Below, one piece after another: positions 1 through 6,966 of a stretch of 9,055 nt of DNA. The stretch is from Gammaproteobacteria bacterium. Lineage in GTDB: Bacteria > Pseudomonadota > Gammaproteobacteria > SZUA-152. The notes under the pieces are model-generated. The model saw nothing but the letters and a program-made list of their open reading frames with translations, did not search any database and was not told the origin of the DNA. The DNA is taken from contig QIGJ01000266.1 in the NCBI GenBank assembly GCA_003229995.1, forward strand, positions 1 through 9,055, in the 5' to 3' direction. Within the stretch, counting starts at the first letter, position 1; the number at the start of each line of letters is the position of its first letter. Position numbers and translations under genes: made by a program.

Positions 1-233
1 ATGTTGTCGATACGGCATTTGGGAATTTTCAGATTTTCAATCCAGATGGAGAACTTCTGCTTTTTATAGGCCAACGCGGACAATCAAGCAAGCCAACAAA
101 CTATATGCTACCTGCCGGAATAGACGTTGATAAAGAAGGGCGGATTTACATTGCTGATCAATTTTTTCGTAAAATTGACATTTATCGCCCTGTATCCGTA
201 GCACCACTCTCCGATCTACATACAGAAAAATAA
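1..233 (+). CDS. NHL-repeat beta-propeller protein, C-terminal end (5' partial)
   Basis: The reading frame is open from the left edge (first full codon at 3) to a TAA at 231-233, giving the last 76 residues of a protein that begins outside the window. The visible part has NHL-type blades: VVDTAFGNFQIFNPDGELL, then after a short loop a second unit with AGIDVDKEGRIYIADQ, closing with KIDIYRP. Each has the pattern of an (I/V)xVAD-like strand followed by (I/V)xxFxxxG that defines NHL blades, so this is probably the last one and a half blades of a six-bladed propeller. NHL proteins are usually exported or extracytoplasmic scaffolds for binding other molecules, and no enzymatic residues are visible here. 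The final residues after the last blade (SVAPLSDLHTEK) look like a simple tail. The gene converges on the acylase operon and shares no obvious function with it. The family call is good, but the specific role is unknown. Confidence 0.75.
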   Translation, partial: VVDTAFGNFQIFNPDGELLLFIGQRGQSSKPTNYMLPAGIDVDKEGRIYIADQFFRKIDIYRPVSVAPLSDLHTEK

Positions 234-311
234 ACCTGCTATAAATAAAATCTAAATGTCTGGTGGGGCTTAATCAGAGCGCTTTAGCAGAACGGCACAA
301 GCACGGAATGG

Positions 312-2696
312 TTACCGACCGTTATCTGCGGCGATCAACGCTAAGGCATGAACAGGTTCACTCGGCAGAAACGGGGTCGCACGCGCCTGCACCCAATCAT
401 CATGACCTGCGCGGTAGTATTGAGACAACGGATGACCACTCTGCCCGGCTGGCATATGTAAGTAGGCATTCCGTTCATCACCGGGCGATACCGCGAATCG
501 TTCTGCTGCGCCGATCAAAGGCCCCAGAGCCTTCGGCATATTGGAATCGCCACTCATCTGATCAGCAGGCATATCCAGCCAACCGGATAAGAATGGCAAG
601 GCACGGCTTAATGGGTGCCGAATAGCTGCTGTATTGCGCTCACCCCAGCTTCGATCTACCAACGAACTGTCATAGGTTTCGTTGAAATAAGCGATATTTT
701 GGTCGACTGCAGCTAACATCAGCCCCTGCCAACTCTCATAGGTTGGGGTCAGAAGATGCAAGGGGCGCTCGTTGAGCAAGTCCCACAGCGGCGCTTCGAA
801 CTGCCGACTGATACTCAATTGCACATCCGATCCGTAGCGTTCCTTAACTGGCGACATCAACATCTCGAATACCCGCGCGCGCGCCTCCAGTCGGAAAGCA
901 CGTACGAGCCGATAACCGACAGATTCAATCGAAGCTCGTGGAATCCAGCTCTCGACCAGATCGCGGTATTGCTGGCGAGCCGAATCACCTTCGATTGCAG
1001 ACTCGTTCAGTACGTCAAGCAAAAGACGCTGCCACCGCTGCAAGAAGATAGCACGATCGTCAGTTTGAATTTTCAACATGTCGATAAGCTCGAAGGAAGA
1101 TTGGGCAAACAAGTTGTTTCGAATCTGCTGGGCACGTGCTCCGAGTGCGTAATCACCCGTCCCAATAATATTCAGCGCAACGCCATCAACAACACGTGCA
1201 TTGGCTGTCCAGATTCTACCCGATTCCGGATTTACGATGCGCGGATAGTTTTCGGGGGCGACCCAGCCCAGCCATCCCGTTTGTTGACTCCAATCTGCGG
1301 GCAAGCGGGCGTCGTACCCATCGCTACGCAACGGAATTTTTCCCGCAATCGTCCAGCCGATGTTGCCGTCAGCGTCACCGCAGACGAAGTTTTGCGGCGG
1401 AATGCCCATCGTATTGGCGATATCCAGTGCTTCAGAAACGGTTTCGACCTTCTCAAGCGCTATTTGTCGGATATTAACGGCAAAGGGGTCATGTCCAATC
1501 CAGCTTACCGCAATGTCTGCATCCGGGTAACTGCCATCATCAAGCAGTGGCCCCCAAATAGTTTCTCGCACAATCAGTGTTTCTGCACCCGCATTCTTGA
1601 TCTTAATCGTTTCAGTAAACACGTCAAACTGCCGCGGACCACCCGGGGTCTGATAACTGCCCTCCTCCGATGCTGCCTGCACGATAACCGCATCGCTCCA
1701 GTCACCGTAGCTGTTGGTGAAGCTCCAGGCAACTTTACCATTGCTTCCAACAACAATAACCGGCATGCCCGGTAATGTAAGCCCGGTGATATCGGTTTCA
1801 CCCGGTACAATCAATCGTACTCGATAAAATACATTGGGTACCTTGATCTGCAAATGCATATCGTTTGCGACAATAGCCCGACCGGTCGCCGTAAGGTTAC
1901 CACTGACCGCCCAATTATTGCTTCCTGGCAACGGGTGTTCTGGATAGTTAAACCGCAAGGTGTTACTCACAGCGAGATGCTTTTTTGATACATCGTAGAC
2001 CGACGCACTCGGAATTTCGGATGACTGTCGAGCCGTTCCCATCATCGGTGCGTCCCACGACGTTCCTTCCGGAGACATCCATTCAAAAACTTTTTCTGGA
2101 ATGACGTTGCGTACAATCCCACGACGTACGTCCGCTTTAGCCCGCTCGTCGTTTAAATCCAGGAACATTGAGTATACCGCCAGAATGGAATCTTCGATGC
2201 GCCACGGAAGCGGTTCCGTTCTAAGTACAAAATATTCGAAGGGTTTGCTTTTCAGACTTTCGAGACCTGCGTTAGTACCCGCCGTGTAGGCATCAAGTAT
2301 TGCTTTGTCTTTATCCGACAAAGCTTGCACGACCGCTATTGCACGAGCACGGAAACGGTGAAAGCGATGACGTTTGTCTACATCGAGCGCCATCGCGCCG
2401 AACAATTCAGACAATTCACCAGCAGAATTTCGGCGTGACAAATCCATCTGAAAGAAGCGGTCTTGTGCATGTGCGAAACCTGTCGCAAAAGCGACATCGA
2501 CACGATCGGTACCAGTAATGGTCGGGATACCAGCCTGGTCTCGAACGATAGTGACATCAGCATTAATGCCAACAACTGAAATACTGCCCTCAAGCTGTGG
2601 CAGGCTGCGCGTAACCAAGACGTACGCTAATGCGAGTGCCACGATTATCGCTATTCCTAACAACAAAAATAAGCGTCCAACATTTTTTTTCAGCAC
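312..2696 (-). CDS. Penicillin acylase family (S45) Ntn hydrolase, membrane-anchored precursor
   Basis: A 794-residue precursor of an N-terminal-nucleophile amidase, of usual length for the family. Residues 8-28 form one hydrophobic segment that looks more like an uncleaved anchor than a clean signal peptide, which would place the enzyme on the periplasmic face. The alpha part has the family motif AHAQDRFFQMDL (75-86) and GELSELFG (93-100). Autoprocessing is expected at GSNNW, making Ser259 the beta-subunit N-terminus. Counting from it, His281 (NDMH) falls exactly at beta-23, as in cephalosporin and acyl-homoserine-lactone acylases, whereas penicillin G acylase has Gln there. Asn328 (FTNSYGD) and Asn436 (PQNF, followed by DADGNIGW) fit the oxyanion and catalytic Asn positions. 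The start is GTG, 6 bases after the ATPase stop, with only a weak upstream GGGTAA, so translation is probably coupled. The substrate is unknown: peptide-like amides, N-acyl amino acids or acyl-homoserine lactones are all possible. GC is visibly higher than in the binding-protein gene. Confidence 0.9.
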   Translation of the reverse strand: MLKKNVGRLFLLLGIAIIVALALAYVLVTRSLPQLEGSISVVGINADVTIVRDQAGIPTITGTDRVDVAFATGFAHAQDRFFQMDLSRRNSAGELSELFGAMALDVDKRHRFHRFRARAIAVVQALSDKDKAILDAYTAGTNAGLESLKSKPFEYFVLRTEPLPWRIEDSILAVYSMFLDLNDERAKADVRRGIVRNVIPEKVFEWMSPEGTSWDAPMMGTARQSSEIPSASVYDVSKKHLAVSNTLRFNYPEHPLPGSNNWAVSGNLTATGRAIVANDMHLQIKVPNVFYRVRLIVPGETDITGLTLPGMPVIVVGSNGKVAWSFTNSYGDWSDAVIVQAASEEGSYQTPGGPRQFDVFTETIKIKNAGAETLIVRETIWGPLLDDGSYPDADIAVSWIGHDPFAVNIRQIALEKVETVSEALDIANTMGIPPQNFVCGDADGNIGWTIAGKIPLRSDGYDARLPADWSQQTGWLGWVAPENYPRIVNPESGRIWTANARVVDGVALNIIGTGDYALGARAQQIRNNLFAQSSFELIDMLKIQTDDRAIFLQRWQRLLLDVLNESAIEGDSARQQYRDLVESWIPRASIESVGYRLVRAFRLEARARVFEMLMSPVKERYGSDVQLSISRQFEAPLWDLLNERPLHLLTPTYESWQGLMLAAVDQNIAYFNETYDSSLVDRSWGERNTAAIRHPLSRALPFLSGWLDMPADQMSGDSNMPKALGPLIGAAERFAVSPGDERNAYLHMPAGQSGHPLSQYYRAGHDDWVQARATPFLPSEPVHALALIAADNGR

Positions 2697-2702
2697 TTTT
2701 TA

Positions 2703-4367
2703 TTACCCATATAACCTGGGTACAGCCGCTAATAATTTTTGTGTATACGCTTCTTGCGGGGCATGACAAATGTTGTGTGTTAAACCCTGCTCTACTATTT
2801 TTCCTTCATTCATCACGACCATTCTGTCGCTGACATATTCGACAACACCGATGTCATGGGTAATAAAAAGTAGTGACAGCTGTCGTTCTGTACGCAAGTC
2901 TAATAACATTTGCAAAATTTCAGATTGCACAGACACATCAAGCGCACTGGTCACTTCATCGCAAACAATAAATTTGGGATTCAGCACCAACGCACGGGCA
3001 ATACCAATGCGCTGACGCTGTCCTCCAGAAAACTCATGGGGATAACGCCACAAATGAGATTCCGAAAGCTGTACTCGTATTAACATCTGTCGCGCAAGAT
3101 CAAGACGGGCTTCCTGGCTTTCACCAATGCCATGTACGGCCATCGGTTCAATCAAGGTGGTCGCAATATTCAACCGAGGGTTCAATGACGACATGGGGTC
3201 TTGAAAAATCATTTGCATTTGCGTACGAAAGGGCTGCATTTCACGGCGTTTCAGCGGCACTATATTTGTACCGGAAAAAAAAACTGCCCCGGAGGTAGGC
3301 TCGATTAAGCGCAACAATGCTCGACCCAAGGTTGTTTTGCCGCAACCCGATTCGCCCACCAAGGCAACAATTTCACCTTCATTGATGGTCAAATCCACAC
3401 CATCCACGGCTTTCACATAACTGGCCGTCCGCGCCCACACACCTTTTTTAACGGGAAAATGAACTTTCAAATTTTGTACTGTCAGTATTGGTTTGTTTTC
3501 TGAAACGTCTTGCCTGTACTTAATGTCTTCTCCTGCTTCGGCGCGTGCACGAATCATGTTTTCAGGTAACGCCGCCAAAAGTTCCTTAGTATACTCATCC
3601 TTGGGTTCTTTCAAAACTTGCTGCAAACTGCCGGCTTCAACAATAATTCCATTACGCATCACCGCAACTTTGTCTGCCATTTTTGCTACGACACCAAAGT
3701 CATGGGTAATGAACAAAATACCCATGCCTTTACGCTCTTGAAGTTCTTTCATTAAACGCAAAATTTCTGCTTGTACTGTCACATCCAGTGCGGTTGTAGG
3801 CTCATCCGCAATCAAAAGATCAGGCTCACAAACCATCGCCATGGCAATCATCACTCTTTGGCGTTGCCCGCCAGATAAGCGATGAGGATATTCATCTACC
3901 CGTTGTTCGGGATCTGGAATTTGCACTTGCGCCAAAGCCTCAATGGCACGTTGCTTCGCGCTGTTGTAATCTAAATTTGGCCAATGTAATTGTAATGCCT
4001 CAATAATCTGATCCCCTATCGTATAAACCGGATTCAGCGAGGTCATCGGTTCCTGAAATATCATGGCAATACGGGCACCACGAATGTCACGCCGGGGAGG
4101 CTCGGTCAAATTCAGCATATCAACCTGTTCCTGCGTGCCATCGTTATGTCGATAGTCAAACCAGATCTGCCCCTCAGGATGATGACAAATTTCTTTGGAA
4201 ATAAGTTGAATAATAGAAAGTGCAGTAATCGATTTGCCACTGCCGGACTCCCCAACCAAACAAAACGTCTCACCTTTTTTTATGTTAAATGAAATTCCAT
4301 CAACAGCCTTAACCACTTCCGCACCTGAATCCAGATAGGTCTTTAGGTTTTTGACGTCGAGTAACAT
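2703..4367 (-). CDS. Peptide ABC transporter, fused double ATP-binding protein (YejF-like)
   Basis: A 554-residue cytoplasmic subunit with two complete nucleotide-binding domains in one chain, the arrangement of YejF and GsiA, replacing separate DppD and DppF. Domain 1: Walker A GESGSGKS (39-46), Q-loop Gln105, signature LSGGQ (164-168), Walker B with Glu189, switch His222. A C-terminal oligopeptide-transporter motif follows near 253-268 ([16 protein letters not shown]). After a charged linker (about 270-293) comes domain 2: Walker A GESGCGKT (338-345), Gln389, signature FSGGQ (446-450), Walker B with Glu471, His504, and a second similar tail ([13 protein letters not shown], 538-550). All catalytic residues are present in both halves, so both ATP sites should be active. 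Domain 2 has DEVTSALD in place of the commoner DEPTSALD. The ATG lies two bases after the permease 2 stop with no clear Shine-Dalgarno sequence, indicating coupling. It powers import through the two permeases upstream in the operon. Confidence 0.95.
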   Translation of the reverse strand: MLLDVKNLKTYLDSGAEVVKAVDGISFNIKKGETFCLVGESGSGKSITALSIIQLISKEICHHPEGQIWFDYRHNDGTQEQVDMLNLTEPPRRDIRGARIAMIFQEPMTSLNPVYTIGDQIIEALQLHWPNLDYNSAKQRAIEALAQVQIPDPEQRVDEYPHRLSGGQRQRVMIAMAMVCEPDLLIADEPTTALDVTVQAEILRLMKELQERKGMGILFITHDFGVVAKMADKVAVMRNGIIVEAGSLQQVLKEPKDEYTKELLAALPENMIRARAEAGEDIKYRQDVSENKPILTVQNLKVHFPVKKGVWARTASYVKAVDGVDLTINEGEIVALVGESGCGKTTLGRALLRLIEPTSGAVFFSGTNIVPLKRREMQPFRTQMQMIFQDPMSSLNPRLNIATTLIEPMAVHGIGESQEARLDLARQMLIRVQLSESHLWRYPHEFSGGQRQRIGIARALVLNPKFIVCDEVTSALDVSVQSEILQMLLDLRTERQLSLLFITHDIGVVEYVSDRMVVMNEGKIVEQGLTHNICHAPQEAYTQKLLAAVPRLYG

Positions 4368-4369
4368 AG

Positions 4370-5557
4370 TCAGGATTTACGTTTCATATGGGGATCGATC
4401 GCATCGCGCATGGACTCGCCAATCAAGTTATAGGCGAATACTGTTAAGAATATGGCTCCTCCCGGAAAAGCCGCCATCCACCAATTAAAAGTAGACGATT
4501 GCACCGACTGGTTTAACATCTGCCCCCACGAAGGCTCATCAACCAGCCCTAAACCGAGAAAACTTAACGTCGCTTCTGCAAGAATGGCTGAGGCGACACC
4601 AAAACTGGCCGCAACCAGAATCGGCGCCATGCCATTGGGCAGCATATGACGAAATAAAATAGATCGCAATGGCAAGCCACAAACAATCGCCGCCTGCACA
4701 AATTCCTGTTGCCGCAAACGCAGAAATTCGGCACGGACATATCGCGCATAACCCGGCCAACTGGTGACGCCAATAATCACCATCATCATATATAGACTGC
4801 GATCAAAAAAAGCAACAAAAATAAGTAATAAAAACAACGTCGGCACGGCTTCAAATATTTCGACCAAACGCATGCCGATCATATCTATTATGCCAGAAAA
4901 ATAACCCATTAAACCACCCAGAATAACCCCAATAAACATCGCAATACCGGTCGCAATAAAACCAATGGCCAATGCAATCCGCGAGGCGTGTATCATGCGG
5001 CTCAATACATCCGCTCCGTTCTCTTCCGTTCCCATAAGATGAATACGTTGCTCATCACTTAATGGCGCTTCCAGGCCCGTGTCACCTTGCTCTCGTATAT
5101 AATCTTTTGCTGAGTAAGGAATCGGGGCGCGAATCACCCAATCATAGCTTGCCGTCGCTTCGCTAACGCGATACTGTTCGTAAACTGTGAGCTGAGGCGG
5201 GCTCACAAAAATAGCACTCAATAACGCAATACCCCCTCCTACAACCGTCAAAATAGCGATATTTTTTGCAAAAGACAGGCGAAGAAAATAGAGTACAACG
5301 ACACAGATAAAAACACCCAGTATCGTCACATCTCCTGAAGTTAAAAAACGCAAGGCGGGACTACTAATTTCACCATTAAAACTTAACAATAAAGGGTGCG
5401 AGTTCGCTAAAAACGGTGCAAAAATGGCAACAAAGGCGATCACTGCAATCCAGGCCAAACCCAATTTTGCGCCAAGGCGAGAAAATACATCGCGCATAAT
5501 TTTTTTGCCGTAACTCACTTCAACAGGCCTAACTTCTTGCGCGTCAGAACTATTCAT
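4370..5557 (-). CDS. Peptide ABC transporter permease, OppC/DppC/YejE type, with a two-helix insert
   Basis: A 395-residue inner-membrane permease, longer than the roughly 300 residues usual for DppC. The order is: cytoplasmic N-terminus, first membrane segment (about 31-51), then a non-standard stretch with two further hydrophobic segments (about 77-92 and 99-118) and a hydrophilic periplasmic-looking region (119-174), then the standard core. The core starts with LMGTEENGADVLSR (174-187), which matches the family GTDxxGRDVLSR motif but has Ala in place of the usual Arg. Core membrane segments follow near 194-219, 238-263, 312-337 and 361-382. The EAA loop that docks on the ATPase is at about 288-308 (AAIVCG...LPN). 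FLGLG (333-337), SWGQML (343-348) and the DAIDPH end (385-390) are family hallmarks. The ATG overlaps the permease 1 stop by eight bases, with a GAG-rich weak Shine-Dalgarno sequence (GAGAGTGAG) just upstream. It pairs with permease 1. Confidence 0.93.
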   Translation of the reverse strand: MNSSDAQEVRPVEVSYGKKIMRDVFSRLGAKLGLAWIAVIAFVAIFAPFLANSHPLLLSFNGEISSPALRFLTSGDVTILGVFICVVVLYFLRLSFAKNIAILTVVGGGIALLSAIFVSPPQLTVYEQYRVSEATASYDWVIRAPIPYSAKDYIREQGDTGLEAPLSDEQRIHLMGTEENGADVLSRMIHASRIALAIGFIATGIAMFIGVILGGLMGYFSGIIDMIGMRLVEIFEAVPTLFLLLIFVAFFDRSLYMMMVIIGVTSWPGYARYVRAEFLRLRQQEFVQAAIVCGLPLRSILFRHMLPNGMAPILVAASFGVASAILAEATLSFLGLGLVDEPSWGQMLNQSVQSSTFNWWMAAFPGGAIFLTVFAYNLIGESMRDAIDPHMKRKS

Positions 5558-6935
5558 AACTCACTCTCGGATCCGCTATCGCATAACAAAGATCCGCAAT
5601 CAAATAGCTTAACAATGTTAACAAACCACTGATTAGTGTAATCGACAACACGAGTTCACGATCTCGCCCTTTCACCGCCTCAATGGCCAGCTTGCCCATA
5701 CCATTAATGCTGAAAATGCTCTCAACAATCACCGAACCACCCAACAGACTCGGTAACAGGCTGGCAGAAACCGTAATCAAGGGTAACAAGCTGTTGCGAA
5801 ACACGTGCCTCCATAACACATCGTTCTCATTGACACCCTTCGCCCGGGCAGTTCGAGCATAATCAGAGAGTAAATTTTCTAACATCGCCGTGCGCGTTAA
5901 CTTGGATAAAAAAGCAAAACCGCCATAGGTTAAACAAATGATAGGTAAAACAAGATGCCAGGCTCGATCAAGCAAAAAACCTCGAACAAACGGCCCTTCT
6001 TGAAAATAAGCCGCCACAATGAAACCGATACCCAACCCGACCAGACCCATAAAGAAAACACGCAGTACCGAATATTGTGCGTAAGCTACAGCACCAAACA
6101 AAGCAGCGGCAAGAGAAATCAACGTCAGATACGTCATCAGCCCTTGCTCTTTTTCTGGTAACGCATCGGCCATGAAAAACCCGGCTGCCACACCAATAAC
6201 AGCAAAACAAGCTGCCCGTGTATAAGGCTTGCTCCAGCGACTCATCCAGATAAAAAATGCCGTTGCAAACAAAACCGAAAAAATGAGCATGAGAATGTCT
6301 GACAAAGAACCCCAATGGGGTAAAAACACCATATCCAAAGCCGCTCTCTCATTGAGTCCTGATGTAGGAAACCAATGCCAATACTGATTGCTTGCAAAAA
6401 AGCCAATTAGCAATACGCCGGTCAACATGGTTGGAACCGACCATAAACTCAGCATCATAACGCTGGAACCCACGTCAAAAGGCTGACCTCTTTGTGTGGC
6501 TGCACGCACGCCAATAGCAACAGCAATAATATAAATTATAGGGATGGAAATAATATTAAGCAGCGCGGTAATGGGTACTCTTTCGGCAATCAAGTCCGTA
6601 ACCGGGCGACCATAAAGAAAACTCTTACCCAGATATGAGCCTTTAAATAAGGAAAAACCACCGAGGTCGCCCTCTTCATTGAAAGTAAAGCCGACAGGAG
6701 AAACGTTATTCAACCAGCGTAGATATTGGATAGGCGCAGGAGAATCCAAACCGTAAAGTTTATTGTAATAATCCTCCAAAGCCTTTTTGGCTTGCGGTTC
6801 AAGGTTTTGGCCTTCAACCAAGCTTTGTGCACTAATGCCTCCGGGAGCCGAAGCCATCACGACAAAAACAACTAAAGTGATACCCAATAAAGTGGGAACC
6901 ATCAACAAAAGTCGGCGTACAATATAGGTATACAT
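5550..6935 (-). CDS. Peptide ABC transporter permease, OppB/DppB/YejB type, with a four-helix insert
   Basis: A 461-residue inner-membrane permease, against about 310-365 for DppB and YejB. It opens with the typical MYTYIVRRLLLMVPTLLG and a first membrane segment (9-29), then a periplasmic stretch including SYLGKSFLYGRPVTDLI (100-116), close to the family LGxSxxxxxPV motif. Membrane segments follow at about 122-143 and 156-180. Between 205 and 325, where the family normally runs almost directly into HLVLP, there are about four extra hydrophobic segments (212-231, 240-256, 268-288, 291-311). The core resumes at HLVLPIICLTYGG (327-339), with the EAA loop ARTARAKG (360-367) and its RHVFRNSLLP end (377-386), segments at 388-408 and 430-453, and a canonical IADPRVSYE C-terminus. 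The ATG at 6935 lies 31 bases after the binding-protein stop, and I see no strong ribosome-binding site in that gap. It forms the channel with permease 2. Confidence 0.93.
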   Translation of the reverse strand: MYTYIVRRLLLMVPTLLGITLVVFVVMASAPGGISAQSLVEGQNLEPQAKKALEDYYNKLYGLDSPAPIQYLRWLNNVSPVGFTFNEEGDLGGFSLFKGSYLGKSFLYGRPVTDLIAERVPITALLNIISIPIIYIIAVAIGVRAATQRGQPFDVGSSVMMLSLWSVPTMLTGVLLIGFFASNQYWHWFPTSGLNERAALDMVFLPHWGSLSDILMLIFSVLFATAFFIWMSRWSKPYTRAACFAVIGVAAGFFMADALPEKEQGLMTYLTLISLAAALFGAVAYAQYSVLRVFFMGLVGLGIGFIVAAYFQEGPFVRGFLLDRAWHLVLPIICLTYGGFAFLSKLTRTAMLENLLSDYARTARAKGVNENDVLWRHVFRNSLLPLITVSASLLPSLLGGSVIVESIFSINGMGKLAIEAVKGRDRELVLSITLISGLLTLLSYLIADLCYAIADPRVSYE

Positions 6936-6966
6936 TTACGTCGTTAAACTGTATTTAAGTACGCAT

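Noticed and set aside
263..625. Rightward 120-codon open frame starting in the convergent gap
   Set aside because: It runs mostly antisense to the acylase 3' end, has no ribosome-binding site that I can see, and its Arg/His-rich translation shows no family.
756..1775. Long rightward open frame of 339 codons lying inside the acylase gene
   Set aside because: It is fully antisense to a well-conserved acylase, its translation is rich in Arg, Pro, Cys and His without any recognisable domain, and the higher GC here favours chance open frames on the opposite strand.
2949..2972. DEVTSALD in place of DEPTSALD in the second ATPase domain
   Set aside because: The catalytic Glu471 and the rest of the site are intact, and this substitution is seen in working DppF/YejF-type domains, so it does not suggest an inactive site.
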